DNA of 64,000 nucleotides from Desulforhopalus singaporensis (GTDB lineage Bacteria; Desulfobacterota; Desulfobulbia; Desulfobulbales; Desulfocapsaceae): NCBI RefSeq assembly GCF_900104445.1, contig NZ_FNJI01000002.1, positions 124,001 to 188,000 on the forward strand, written 5' to 3'. Below the pieces are notes generated by a model. That model was not told the DNA's origin, searched no databases, and worked only from the letters and a program-made list of their open reading frames with translations. Both the position numbers and the translations under genes were made by a program. Shown here piece by piece: positions 53,226 to 63,013 of the stretch (position 1 is the first letter of the stretch; the number at the start of each line of letters is the position of its first letter).

Positions 53226-54458
53226 TTACACCTGACGCAGAGCCTCGGCGGGCTGCAGTGAGGCGGCGGTAAACGCCGGATGACTGCCGAACAGCAACCC
53301 CACAAGGATGGCGGTACCGGGTGCCACCACCAAGCCGGGCAGGGAAATGGCAACATCCCAGCCGACAAAGAACTGGATCAGGTATGACAGGACTATCCCG
53401 GACAACACCCCGAAAAAACTCCCCGAAAGAGTCAGGACCATGGCGCCAAGCAGGTAAAATCCGACAATCCTTGCCCGGCTCGCTCCCAGCACCATACGCA
53501 GCCCGATCTCCCTGGTCTGCTCGGCGATGTTGGCGAGCATCATGTTCATTATCCCGATTCCGCCTACGATAAGAGAAAGACCGGCTATGGTGACCATGAT
53601 CACGGAAAAGATCCGCTGCTTTTCTTTTGCGTCGCGGAGCAATTTTACCGGCACCACCAGGTTGATATCGCGCACCCCCCGGTGATTGGTTATGAGGAGC
53701 TGGTTCACCTGCCCGGCAAGAGAGAGAATCTGCTGTTCTTTGACGATGTTCAGCGTCACCACCATACCGTCAAGGAGTTCCCGGCCGCCTACCACCCGGG
53801 TGTAGGGGACGGTGGCAACCGGACAGAACAGTGAGTTGTCAAAATCAAGGGCGCTAAGACCGGTTCCTTCGGTGAGAAGACGCCCCTTCTGGTGCAACAG
53901 TCCGACCACCGTTGCCGCCCGTCCCCCATACCTGATCTGTACCGGAGGGCGTGTCCCGAGCCGCACCGCCAGTTCGTTGCCCATCAGACAGTTGTTTTCC
54001 TGGTTGTCGAAATCGGCCTGAACCAGGTTGCGCCCCGCTTCCCGGTAAATGTCCTCGGCAAGCTGCCATAAAGGAGTTATACCGACAACGGTGGCCACCT
54101 GAATCCTGGTCTTAAGTCCTATCTCGACGCCCTCCTGCTTGACATACCCGGCCGCGCTGCCCCTGCCGCCAAGCCAGGTCGACACCAGCTCAAGATCATC
54201 CTGGGTAATGCCCGTCAACTTCCCTGAGTTTGCCCCGTCAGCGGCGGATGTGCCAAGCGGCTCGATTCTCAGCGTACTCATGCCGAGGGAGTCGATGGTC
54301 ATCACCACCCGCCGCTTTGCCCCCTCGCTGATGGAAAGCATTGCCACGATCGCGGCAACCCCGATGGCGATCCCGAGGCTTGAAAGAAACGACCTCAGCG
54401 GCTGCCGGACCAGGCATTTCCAGGCATCCGCCACATCGACCTTGAGAATATAGAGCAT
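53226..54458 (-). CDS. MacB-type ABC permease (FtsX domain)
   Basis: 410 residues. N-terminal helix (RSFLSSLGIAIGVAAIVAMLSISEGAKRR), a large periplasmic MacB-core domain (~45-270), then three helices with the FtsX pattern (TIAGLSLIVGGIGIMNMMLANIAEQTREIGLRMVLGASR). The motif after the second helix is the classic MacB/LolC coupling helix. It couples ATP hydrolysis by the neighbouring ATPase to periplasmic motion rather than direct transport. Operon order TolC, adaptor, ATPase, permease on the minus strand. Confidence 0.9.
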   Translation of the reverse strand: MLYILKVDVADAWKCLVRQPLRSFLSSLGIAIGVAAIVAMLSISEGAKRRVVMTIDSLGMSTLRIEPLGTSAADGANSGKLTGITQDDLELVSTWLGGRGSAAGYVKQEGVEIGLKTRIQVATVVGITPLWQLAEDIYREAGRNLVQADFDNQENNCLMGNELAVRLGTRPPVQIRYGGRAATVVGLLHQKGRLLTEGTGLSALDFDNSLFCPVATVPYTRVVGGRELLDGMVVTLNIVKEQQILSLAGQVNQLLITNHRGVRDINLVVPVKLLRDAKEKQRIFSVIMVTIAGLSLIVGGIGIMNMMLANIAEQTREIGLRMVLGASRARIVGFYLLGAMVLTLSGSFFGVLSGIVLSYLIQFFVGWDVAISLPGLVVAPGTAILVGLLFGSHPAFTAASLQPAEALRQV

Positions 54459-54470
54459 CGCGACTCCGTC

Positions 54471-55124
54471 TCACCGCTTATCCAGGGACAGAAAGCGGGT
54501 CCCGTATGATTTGAGGCTGTGATCGTGGGTAACCATAACCACAGCGCACCCCTGTTCAGACTTTTTTTTCAGAAGATCCAGCATGTTGAGAGAATTTTTC
54601 CGGTCAAGGCTCCCGGTAGGTTCGTCAGCGAAAATAACCCGCGGCTCGCGGACCAGTGCCCTGGCGAACACAACCCGCTGCAGTTCCCCGCCAGAAAGAG
54701 TCGCCGGGTACCTGCCCCCATCCTTGCCCAACCCGACATACTCAAGAATATCCATACATCGCCGCCCAATCTCCGACTTTGTTATCTTCGGTCCGTAACA
54801 AAAAGGCAGGGTGACGTTCTCAAACACCGTTCTATCCATGAGCAGATGGGGGGTCTGGAACACGAAGCCGAAACATTCGCCCCGCAGACGCGATGACTCC
54901 CCTGCGGATAAGGTCGAGTAAGGGTTGCCGTCAAAAAAGACCTCCCCCGAGGTCGGCTGGTCCAGCCCGCAGAGAATATGCAGCAGCGTCGACTTGCCGG
55001 CACCGGACGTTCCGGTAATCATGACAAAGTCGCCGGGGGAAACCGCAAGGGAGACGCCGTCCAGCACCTCTTTGCCGCTGTTGCCGGAATCAAATGTTTT
55101 ATGGATATCTGTGGCTATAAGCAC
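54471..55124 (-). CDS. MacB/LolD-type ABC ATPase
   Basis: 217 residues from a GTG at 55124, the start that fits the family length; no good ribosome site is visible and the frame is open further upstream into the adaptor gene. Walker A (MITGTSGAGKSTLLHIL), Q-loop (FVFQTPHLLMDRTVFENV), signature (LSGGELQRV), Walker B (PRVIFADEPTGSLD) and switch His (MVTHDH) are complete. It powers the adjacent FtsX-type permease, 12 bp downstream. Confidence 0.88.
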   Translation of the reverse strand: MLIATDIHKTFDSGNSGKEVLDGVSLAVSPGDFVMITGTSGAGKSTLLHILCGLDQPTSGEVFFDGNPYSTLSAGESSRLRGECFGFVFQTPHLLMDRTVFENVTLPFCYGPKITKSEIGRRCMDILEYVGLGKDGGRYPATLSGGELQRVVFARALVREPRVIFADEPTGSLDRKNSLNMLDLLKKKSEQGCAVVMVTHDHSLKSYGTRFLSLDKR

Positions 55125-55143
55125 GACCCGGTAAGACTGAAAC

Positions 55144-56583
55144 TCAGAATCCCTCCGCAAGGATAATATCTCCGGGCTCAAGCCCGGAGACAATTTCAAC
55201 CAGCATGCCGCCCCTCCTGCCAAGCTGCACCGCAACCTCATCCGCAACAGTTTCGCTCAGCCGTTTGACGAACGTTTTGTCGTCACGGTAAACGATGCTG
55301 CTGATCGGTACGGCAACCCGGTCCTCTACCCGGTCGTAGACGATCTTTATGGTCGCCGACATACCGACGTGTACGCCCGAGGAATCACCTTCCAGGCTTA
55401 TCCTGGCGGGAAAACGGCGGATATGAGCGTTGTCGTCATCCACTTTTGCCAGAGAGGCTATCCTGGCGACCTTTCCCGGAAATATCCGGTCGGGAAAAGC
55501 GTCTATTTCAATTTCTGCCGGCATATCCGTGGTGAGCCTGGTGACGTCGACCTCCCGGACCTGTACGTCGGCCACAAGTTCGAAGGTCCCGGGGATGGTC
55601 AGGAACGTCTGCCCGAACCATACCGTGTCCCCCAGCTGAATCTTTCTGCGGCCTGTCTCCCGGGCCACCTCGGCATAGAGGATGATCCCGGCAGCCGGGG
55701 CCGATATACTGCAGTTTTCAACATCCTCCACGGCCCGGTCCAGAGCCGTCCGGCTGCTGTTCATTTTTCGGCGATATTTTTCCACCTCCGCCATTTTATT
55801 GCCTATGTGCAGCTCAGCGGTACGGCGCGTTCTCTCAAGGTTGCTTTTGGCACCGCTGACCATGAGCTCAGCCTCCCGCACCATCTGCGGCCAGGCATAG
55901 GTGTCGAAATTATCAAGCTCGGTCTGCGCCACCACCACCTGCTCTCTTGCCGTCGCGTCCTTATCCTTGGCCTTATCCCGCTCGCTGACGCTCACATGAC
56001 CCTTCTTCAGAAGAGCGCTCATATCGTCGAGTTCCTTGCTGCATATCTGCTGCTGCCGGAGGGCCTGGCCAAGCTTTTGTTCCAGCATTTTACGCTTGAG
56101 CGGGCCGGAACCCTTTCTGATATTCATCGCTTCAATCTCGGCGATTTCAACCTTGCGGACCGCTTCCTCAATTTTTCCCGCCTCTTCCTCCTGCTGCAGA
56201 GTAAGCAGTTTCTGGGCGGCGAGATATGTCGCCTCGGCGTCCCGGTAGTCCTGCTCCGCCTTGATTTGAATATCGACGAACGGCTTGGGATCAAACCGGG
56301 CCACCAGGTCTTTCTTGCTGACCGTACTGCCTTCCTTGATCAACCAGACAATCTTCGCCAGGTTCCCCTGGATCCTGGAGGTTACCGGGGTTGTCCTGGC
56401 CGGACCGATAACCCCCCGTTCCACTATCTGCAGCGGGAAACTGCGGCGTTTAACGACATGCTGCACCCCGCCGACTCCGTCGCCATCACGCTCCCATAAA
56501 AACAGGTAGACCAGTCCGAGAGCGGCAACAAGCAGAAGCAGAGCGGACAGAATCAGCGGCGGACGGACCATTATCCTCTTCAT
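55144..56583 (-). CDS. HlyD/MacA-family periplasmic adaptor
   Basis: 479 residues. N-terminal anchor (LILSALLLLVAALGLVYLFLW), a long coiled-coil hairpin (~100-270, with KRKMLEQKLGQALRQQQICSKELDDMSALL), a lipoyl half (SISAPAAGIILYAEV), and beta-barrel and membrane-proximal domains. The hairpin is longer than in typical MacA (about 370 residues). It links the ABC permease to the TolC-like duct. The ATG at 56583 has GAGGTG upstream; the GTG at 56592 is less likely. 10 bp after the TolC-like gene. Confidence 0.88.
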   Translation of the reverse strand: MKRIMVRPPLILSALLLLVAALGLVYLFLWERDGDGVGGVQHVVKRRSFPLQIVERGVIGPARTTPVTSRIQGNLAKIVWLIKEGSTVSKKDLVARFDPKPFVDIQIKAEQDYRDAEATYLAAQKLLTLQQEEEAGKIEEAVRKVEIAEIEAMNIRKGSGPLKRKMLEQKLGQALRQQQICSKELDDMSALLKKGHVSVSERDKAKDKDATAREQVVVAQTELDNFDTYAWPQMVREAELMVSGAKSNLERTRRTAELHIGNKMAEVEKYRRKMNSSRTALDRAVEDVENCSISAPAAGIILYAEVARETGRRKIQLGDTVWFGQTFLTIPGTFELVADVQVREVDVTRLTTDMPAEIEIDAFPDRIFPGKVARIASLAKVDDDNAHIRRFPARISLEGDSSGVHVGMSATIKIVYDRVEDRVAVPISSIVYRDDKTFVKRLSETVADEVAVQLGRRGGMLVEIVSGLEPGDIILAEGF

Positions 56584-56593
56584 AGCCGGCACC

Positions 56594-58042
56594 TCAATTG
56601 CTCTCCCCCGCCAACTCCTCTGTTGCCAGGGCCAGGCTGACCCACTGCCTGTTCAGGGTCCCGAGACTGTAGGCCACCTTGAACGCCGCGATGTTCGCGG
56701 CGACCAGGGAACGCAGGGAAGTTATCTCGGCATTGGAGTACTCGCTCTGCGCGTCGATCACGTCGAGATTACTGCCAAGCCCCTTTTCATATCTCGACCT
56801 GGCAAGCTCCAGCGCCGCTTCGGCCTGTTCCTGTTTCATCCCGCTGAGCCGCACCTCCCGCTGTTCGGAGTAGTAGTCCTCAATGGCCCGGCGAGCCTCC
56901 CTGTAAATCCGGTTCTTCAGCCGGCTTCCCTGGCGCCTGAGCTTATTGCTGACCATTCTGCCGCGCACAAGCGCCTGTTCTTCACTCAAGGTATCCAGCG
57001 ACGAGAGCAGCTGGAGCTGGACCGACCAGTTGGTGATATCCAGCTCAAGCACCTCATCGGCGGAGTCCCCGCTTCCTTTCTGTTCAACGGTGAAGCTGAG
57101 CCCCACATCCGGCAACAGATTACGCCTGAGTCGAGACAGTTCCTCCTGCTGTTTGTCGATTTCAACCAGGTGCGCCTGCCAGTCGTACCTTTTTTCCAGC
57201 AGCTGGTCTTCCCATTGCTCTGGCATGACCGGGGAAACTTTGCTGATGCGGTTATCGACTGCAATGTTAGTGTCATCTGAAAGGCCGAGAATGTCACGAT
57301 AATTATCCCTTGCCGTCTGCAGTTGCCGCTGCCGCCGCTCCACATCGCTTTCGGCATCGAACACCGCCATTTCGGCCCGATAGACATCGATCTTCGACAC
57401 CAGCCCCACTTCCTGTCTGGAACCCGCCATCTCCAGATGGGCCTGGCTGCGCGACAACGATTTTTGGGCCGTCTCCAGCAGCTGTTCTGCCAGAACCAAA
57501 TCATAAAAGCTCTGGATGGTATTTAAAATGATCGTCTGCCTGTCTCTTTCGCCCCTGATGGTCTCCAGCTCATTGTCCAGCTCAGCCCGGGTCACATCGC
57601 TGCGGTTATACTGTTTTCCCCAGCGCCGCAAGATTCCCTGCGCCACCCGCACGTATGCTTTGGCGTTCTTTGAGTTCTCGATAACATAGTCGGAACCCTC
57701 GTCGATGGAATTGCCCACTATACCATATGCGACCGAGGCGCCGATATCCGTTTCCCTGCGCATTTCAATCCCGACCTGCTGCGCCCCGATACCCTGGGTG
57801 ACCCCAAACGAGGTCAGCGGCACCACCTTGGTATCAAACCTGTGTTCTGCACTCTCTACATCCATCTCGCTGAGCCTGATACGGTCTTTGAGGTCAAGGG
57901 CCATGTCGCTGTTGGCAAGGGCAATTTCAAGGGACTCAAGAATGGTCATCCGGTCGGACGAAAGGGTACCGCCCCTCGACTCATGGAGCGACAGAATCGA
58001 CAGTAAACAGCAGATGGTGATAATTTTGGCAAGACGTGACAT
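56594..58042 (-). CDS. TolC-family outer-membrane efflux protein
   Basis: 482 residues from the ATG at 58042. A signal peptide (IITICCLLSILSLHESRGG) precedes a helical TolC-type fold with two repeats of paired long helices (SEMDVESAEHRFDTKVVPLTSFG, LELARSRYEKGLGSNLDVIDAQSEYSNAE). It is the outer-membrane duct of the MacAB-like exporter encoded downstream. Start uncertain: the ribosome site is weak, and longer frames reach 58174 without a better signal. First gene of the operon; the radical SAM gene ends 175 bp upstream. Confidence 0.85.
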   Translation of the reverse strand: MSRLAKIITICCLLSILSLHESRGGTLSSDRMTILESLEIALANSDMALDLKDRIRLSEMDVESAEHRFDTKVVPLTSFGVTQGIGAQQVGIEMRRETDIGASVAYGIVGNSIDEGSDYVIENSKNAKAYVRVAQGILRRWGKQYNRSDVTRAELDNELETIRGERDRQTIILNTIQSFYDLVLAEQLLETAQKSLSRSQAHLEMAGSRQEVGLVSKIDVYRAEMAVFDAESDVERRQRQLQTARDNYRDILGLSDDTNIAVDNRISKVSPVMPEQWEDQLLEKRYDWQAHLVEIDKQQEELSRLRRNLLPDVGLSFTVEQKGSGDSADEVLELDITNWSVQLQLLSSLDTLSEEQALVRGRMVSNKLRRQGSRLKNRIYREARRAIEDYYSEQREVRLSGMKQEQAEAALELARSRYEKGLGSNLDVIDAQSEYSNAEITSLRSLVAANIAAFKVAYSLGTLNRQWVSLALATEELAGESN

Positions 58043-58217
58043 CACAGGGATCGTAGCCGGGATAGAGATGATAACGGATCGTAAAAAAAATAAAACCTGC
58101 CCGCACTCTGCGCGAGGCTGGCGATAATTCGGTTGAGAGTAGCACCACACCCCCTGGGATGCAACTTTTTTCACCGGTGTCCCCTGTTCGCAGGAACGGT
58201 ATGGTTAAACGGGGGAC

Positions 58218-59192
58218 CTATCTCTGTTTTTGATCGGAGCGGATCAAAAGCCGGGCCAGCAGCGAGCCGAGATCCTTTCGCTCAAGACGGCGCAATCCCG
58301 CGTCTTCAGCAAGCTGCATCGCTTTTTCATACATCCGCTGCGATATCGGGTGGCTGCAATCCTCCGGCCCGTCCCCGCCGCTATATTCTCCGCATGGACG
58401 ATACTGGTCCATGATGTTGAGGTAACAGTCCCTGGAAATGGTCCGGGCAAGAAAACGAACCAGCTCCCTGGTATCCTCAAGCCCGTTTGGCATCAGCAGG
58501 TGACGGACCAGAAGGCCGCGTTCGGCAACGCCCGACGGACCCACCACCAGGTCTCCCACCTGACGCTGCATCTCGACTATGGCCTGCTTCATCCTCACCG
58601 GATAGTCGGCGCAGCCGGTATGCGCCGCGCTGCTTTGAGCGCGGAAAAATTTTGCGTCGGGCATATAGATATCGACAACGTTTTCCAGCAGCACCAGACT
58701 GTCCACCTTTTCATAGCCGCTGCAGTTGTACACCACGGGGACCGTAAGGCCTGAGCCGACCGCGACGATAAGCGCCTCAAGGATCTGCGGGATCACGTGG
58801 GTGGGAGTGACAAAATTGATATTGTGACATCCCCTGTGCTGCAGCAGGATCATCAACTCCGCAAGCCCGGACGCATCAACTTCGGTGCAGTCAGGGTCGG
58901 AATCCCTGCTCAGGCTGTAGTTCTGGCAAAACCTGCAGAGCAGGTTACATCCACAAAAGAAGATGGTTCCGGAGCCCTGTGATCCGACCAGGCAGCTTTC
59001 CTCGCCGAAATGGGGACCATAACTCGCCACTCTTGCATATCGGCCGGTTCGGCATACCCCCGCTTCTCCCTGAAGCCGGTTCACTCCGCACTCCCTCGGG
59101 CAAAGAGAGCACGACTCCAGGAGCGCAACCGCCCGCTTGGCTATCTGGCGAAGTTGGCCGGTGTTATACAGTTTTACATAGGAACCGGTCAT
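58218..59192 (-). CDS. Radical SAM protein, PflX-like family
   Basis: 324 residues. The radical SAM cluster motif is C82-x3-C86-x2-C89 (CNLLCRFCQNY). Upstream, C28, C31, C35 and C47 (CSLCPRECGV...GVC) form a second Cys cluster, as in PflA-like activating enzymes annotated PflX. The C-terminal part has the (beta/alpha) strands with YNCSGYEK and NIMDQYRPCGEY. It would generate a 5'-deoxyadenosyl radical on a protein or small substrate. No glycyl-radical enzyme or other partner is seen nearby, so the substrate is unknown. The ATG at 59192 has AGGAAAAG upstream. Confidence 0.88.
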   Translation of the reverse strand: MTGSYVKLYNTGQLRQIAKRAVALLESCSLCPRECGVNRLQGEAGVCRTGRYARVASYGPHFGEESCLVGSQGSGTIFFCGCNLLCRFCQNYSLSRDSDPDCTEVDASGLAELMILLQHRGCHNINFVTPTHVIPQILEALIVAVGSGLTVPVVYNCSGYEKVDSLVLLENVVDIYMPDAKFFRAQSSAAHTGCADYPVRMKQAIVEMQRQVGDLVVGPSGVAERGLLVRHLLMPNGLEDTRELVRFLARTISRDCYLNIMDQYRPCGEYSGGDGPEDCSHPISQRMYEKAMQLAEDAGLRRLERKDLGSLLARLLIRSDQKQR

Positions 59193-59400
59193 GATCTTTT
59201 CCTCAATCAATACCTCCGCTTTACAAAACATCATTTCATAACCATTGTAGCATGGTTTATGATATTATTTATGGATTTGTAATCCGACGGCTTCGCGGTT
59301 CTGTTCTGCTGCGGAACACTTAACCTTTTTTACCGCATCATTTTCAGGCCGCTGCTGCGAAAAAAAAGCAGAGCGGTCGGAGAAAAACAGGAGAAACAAC

Positions 59401-60498
59401 ATGTCGAGCAGTTTTGGTACGCTTTTTAGAGTCAGCACTTTCGGAGAATCCCACTGCAAAGCGGTAGGAGTTGTGATTGACGGCTGCCCCCCAGGGCTTT
59501 CCCTTACCGAAGACGATATCCAGCCTCAGCTGTCCAGGCGACGCCCCGGCCAGAGTGCGATCTCAACAGACCGACAGGAGCCCGACCAGGTGATGATACT
59601 CTCCGGTACGGAAAACGGCAAGACCCTGGGGACCCCCATCAGTCTGCAGGTTGCCAACAAAGACCAGCGCCCCAAGGATTACAGTTCCATGCGTGACATC
59701 CCCAGACCGTCCCACGCCGACTACACCTACCAGGCCAAATACGGCATCCGCGCCTCTTCAGGCGGCGGACGCTCCAGTGCCCGGGAGACCATTGGTACGG
59801 TGGCTGCCGGCGCGGTGGCGGACAAAATACTCCGCGAAACATACGGTATCGAAATTGTCGCCTGGGTCAGCAGTGTCGGGGAGATAGAGTCGCAAGCCGC
59901 AGACCCCGAGACCATAACCCGGGACCAGGTGGAACAGACTACCATCCGCTGTCCCGATAATGAGGCGGCCTCGCGCATGGAAGCCTATGTCGCCGACCTC
60001 AAGGAGATGGGCGATTCCATCGGCGGTGTCGTTAATTGTGTCATCAGGGGTGTTCCGCCGGGAATCGGCGAGCCCACCTTTGAAAAACTTGAGGCTAAAC
60101 TGGCCCAGGGGATGCTGGCAATCCCCGCCACTAAGGGATTTGAAGTCGGTTCCGGTTTTTCCGGTACCCGCCAGCGCGGTTCAATCCATAACGACCCTTT
60201 CACCTTCAAGGACGGCAGGCTTGGCACGGTTACCAACAATTCAGGCGGCATCCAGGGAGGTATCGCCAACGGCGAACCGATCACCCTGCGCATCGCCTTC
60301 AAGCCACCGGCAACCATTTCCCTGCCGCAGGACACCGTCGATTTTGTCGGAGAGAAAGCGGTGCTTGAAGCAAAAGGAAGACACGATCCCTGCGTGGTGC
60401 CGCGGGCGGTGCCGATTGTAGAATCGATGGCGGCCCTGGTGGTGATGGATATGGTGCTGAGGCAGAAAGCGCGGCAAGCTTTCGCCCACATGTTCTGA
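59401..60498 (+). CDS. aroC: Chorismate synthase
   Basis: 365 residues. Last step of the shikimate pathway, 5-enolpyruvylshikimate 3-phosphate to chorismate, needing reduced FMN. All three signatures are present: [24 protein letters not shown] at the start, [22 protein letters not shown] in the centre and [23 protein letters not shown]. The GGAGAAAC ahead of the ATG is a fair ribosome site. No other aro gene is nearby. Confidence 0.97.
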   Translation: MSSSFGTLFRVSTFGESHCKAVGVVIDGCPPGLSLTEDDIQPQLSRRRPGQSAISTDRQEPDQVMILSGTENGKTLGTPISLQVANKDQRPKDYSSMRDIPRPSHADYTYQAKYGIRASSGGGRSSARETIGTVAAGAVADKILRETYGIEIVAWVSSVGEIESQAADPETITRDQVEQTTIRCPDNEAASRMEAYVADLKEMGDSIGGVVNCVIRGVPPGIGEPTFEKLEAKLAQGMLAIPATKGFEVGSGFSGTRQRGSIHNDPFTFKDGRLGTVTNNSGGIQGGIANGEPITLRIAFKPPATISLPQDTVDFVGEKAVLEAKGRHDPCVVPRAVPIVESMAALVVMDMVLRQKARQAFAHMF

Positions 60499-60870
60499 CA
60501 CCTGCAACCGGCCTGCTGCAGCGTTACTGCGTGATGCTGCAGCAGCCACCCTGGCAAAACAGAGAAGCGGCCACGAAAAAGTGTTCCACTCCTGATAGTT
60601 ACCACACGCAAGGGAGGATCTGGCTATTTCCTCCCAAAAAGACGACTTGCCAACCTGCCACTCACCTGGGTCATGAAATAATCGCCCCGGGAGCCGATGG
60701 CCCAAATAATGCTTGAATCTCATCTCTAAACGAGCTAAAAAAAAAGGTTTGGGTGCAATTGCCCGCACGGTTTCATTGTTTTCGTGGTAATTGTTTTTAT
60801 TAGATACGTCCGGATAGATATACGATTATCGTTGTATCTTTTCCGGCGATATTTTTTTGTGGATTGACAA
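60499..60870. other. Intergenic region with a hairpin and AT-rich promoter area
   Basis: 372 bp without a convincing gene. A perfect 10-bp stem (60513-60522 with 60536-60545), not followed by T-run, lies 14 bp after aroC. The last 100 bp before the ClC gene is AT-rich with imperfect GATA/TATC inverted elements (about 60800-60840) that may form its promoter or operator. Confidence 0.45.
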
Positions 60871-62958
60871 ATGACTCCCAAACGTTCATCCTTCAGCTGG
60901 TATCTTGACCGCCTTGCCCCGCCGGAAGGGCTCCTACTGCTTATTCTGAGTGTAATCGTCGGTGCAACCACCGGCCTTGCCTCGGTATTTTTCGTCGAAC
61001 TGATCTTCGGCATCCAGGACTTTTTCTACGGCAATGTCGTCAGTTTCATTCCCGGTATCGGCAAATGGATCTATGTAATCGTCCCCGTAATCGGCGGTCT
61101 GCTGGTCGGCCCGTTGATCCTGTTCGCCCAGGAAGCCAAAGGCCACGGAGTACCAGAGGTTATGCAGGCTCTCGTGCTTCGCGGAGGACGCATCCGCCCT
61201 CGGGTCGCAGCTGCCAAGATCACCGCGTCGGCACTCTGCATCGGCACCGGCGGCTCCGCCGGACGCGAGGGTCCTATCATCCAGGTCGGCGCCGCCCTCG
61301 GCTCGGCTCTGGGGCAGGTCCTGCATCTTTCCGACGAACGTATCAGAAACCTCGTGGCCTGCGGAGCCGCAGCGGGAATTGCCGCGACCTTCAACGCGCC
61401 TATCGCCGGCGTCGCTTTTGCAATCGAGGTGCTGATGTGCGGTCTGCAGATGCGCGCGTTCGGCAACGTGGTCATCGCCGCAGTCTCCGCTGCGGTTGTG
61501 AGCAGAACCATTATCGGCGATAAATTTGCCTTCCAGGTTCCCGCCTACCACATCAACAGTTCCTATGAGATGGTGCTCTACCTGATCCTGGGGCTCACCG
61601 CCGCCCTGGTGGGGATCATGTTCATCAAGATGCTCGACTTTTCGGAAAATCTCTTCGACGACTGGAAAATGCCGCAACTTGTCAAACCGTCAATAGGAGG
61701 GCTGTTGCTCGGCCTTCTCGGCCTGGTGTACATGAACCTGCCCAACCTGACTTTTCCCGCAGGTTCCGGAGCCCACGGCGGCGGTCTGGACACCCCCATT
61801 CCGCATATGTACGGTGCGGGCTTCCCATTTATTGAAGCGGCGATCCAGAACAACGCCGCCGTATGGATACTCGTCGTTCTTATATTCCTCAAACCGCTTG
61901 CGACCTCGTTTACCCTGGGTTCCGGAAATTCCGGGGGTGTTTTCGCGCCGTCACTTTTTATCGGTGCCATGCTTGGCGGGGCCATGGGACATCTTTTTTC
62001 CAACCTGTTCCCTTCGATCGTCACCAACCCGGGAGCCTTTGCCCTGGTCGGCATGGCCGCACTCTTTTCGGCGACCGCCCGGGCACCGCTTACCGCAATG
62101 CTCATCGTGTTCGAGATGAGCAACGACTATTTCATGATTCTGCCGCTGATGGTGGCAGGAGTTACCGCAAGCTATTTTTCCCAGTGGCTTCACCCCGAAT
62201 CAATCTATACCATCAAGCTTGCCAAACGCGGTGTCCGGTTCTTCGAGGGACGCGATATGGACATAATGCAGGGCGTCAAGGTGAGCGAGGTTATGAGGAG
62301 CAAACCGGTTACTATCCACAAGGATGCGTCCTTTTCCGAGGTGATGGCTCTGTTCCAGGAGACCAACCTGCTCGGTTTCCCGGTGCTCGCCGACAACAAC
62401 AAGCTGTGGGGCATCATCACGCTGCAGGACATTCACCGGGAACAGTCAAAAGAAAACTTCAGTTCCAAGGGCCTCAAGGTATCCGATATTGCGGTTGAAG
62501 AAGCGATAACGATCTTCCCCGACGAACCGATCTGGCTCGCCATCCAGAAGATGTCGCCGAGGGACCTGGCGAGGCTTCCCGTGGTCTCAAGGGATGGCAG
62601 CAACAGTCTGTGCGGAATTATCAGCCGCAGCGACATACTTCGCGCCTACGATGTCGGTCTGGTACGTAAACAGCGGGGCCATATCGTCGAGCATCAGGTC
62701 GAACTGAGAAAAGCGAAAGAAAACGGATATGTTGATTTCGTCCTCAAGGAAGAGGACAGCTGCAACAACGCCCGGCTCAAAGACCTTGACCTGCCGGAAA
62801 CCATCAACATGGTCTCGATCAAGCGCGGCGGGCAGATGATTATTCCCAGAGGGGACACCACCCTGAATCCCGGAGACGTCATCACCGTCTACGGAAAGCT
62901 CAAGGATATCGAAAAAATAAAGGATCTTTTGAACTCCTGCGTGCTGAAAGCGCAGTAA
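60871..62958 (+). CDS. ClC-type chloride channel/transporter with CBS pair and TrkA-C domain
   Basis: 695 residues. The ClC core (about 1-440) has the selectivity signatures GSAGREGPIIQVG (gating Glu present), NAPIAGVAFAIEVL and GSGNSGGVFAPSLFIGAMLGG. Two CBS domains (about 465-590, SEVMRSKPVTIHKDASF and SDIAVEEAITIFPDEPIW) probably sense a nucleotide, and a TrkA-C/RCK-C domain (about 620-690, IKRGGQMIIPRGDTTLNPGDVITVYG) closes the protein. It conducts or exchanges anions at the inner membrane, possibly in pH or osmotic control. Followed by a strong convergent hairpin. Confidence 0.92.
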   Translation: MTPKRSSFSWYLDRLAPPEGLLLLILSVIVGATTGLASVFFVELIFGIQDFFYGNVVSFIPGIGKWIYVIVPVIGGLLVGPLILFAQEAKGHGVPEVMQALVLRGGRIRPRVAAAKITASALCIGTGGSAGREGPIIQVGAALGSALGQVLHLSDERIRNLVACGAAAGIAATFNAPIAGVAFAIEVLMCGLQMRAFGNVVIAAVSAAVVSRTIIGDKFAFQVPAYHINSSYEMVLYLILGLTAALVGIMFIKMLDFSENLFDDWKMPQLVKPSIGGLLLGLLGLVYMNLPNLTFPAGSGAHGGGLDTPIPHMYGAGFPFIEAAIQNNAAVWILVVLIFLKPLATSFTLGSGNSGGVFAPSLFIGAMLGGAMGHLFSNLFPSIVTNPGAFALVGMAALFSATARAPLTAMLIVFEMSNDYFMILPLMVAGVTASYFSQWLHPESIYTIKLAKRGVRFFEGRDMDIMQGVKVSEVMRSKPVTIHKDASFSEVMALFQETNLLGFPVLADNNKLWGIITLQDIHREQSKENFSSKGLKVSDIAVEEAITIFPDEPIWLAIQKMSPRDLARLPVVSRDGSNSLCGIISRSDILRAYDVGLVRKQRGHIVEHQVELRKAKENGYVDFVLKEEDSCNNARLKDLDLPETINMVSIKRGGQMIIPRGDTTLNPGDVITVYGKLKDIEKIKDLLNSCVLKAQ

Positions 62959-62975
62959 CATCCTGACAGACAGGG

Positions 62976-63013
62976 CCCGGCCTGGACGGTTCTTAATCAC
63001 CGTCCAGGCCGGG
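62976..63013. terminator. Bidirectional hairpin between the ClC gene and the MFS gene
   Basis: A perfect 14-bp GC-rich stem (62976-62989 with 63000-63013) and 10-nt loop, covering the 3' end of the MFS gene (stop at 62993-62995). The convergent placement suggests it protects or ends both transcripts; no long T-run is present. Confidence 0.6.
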
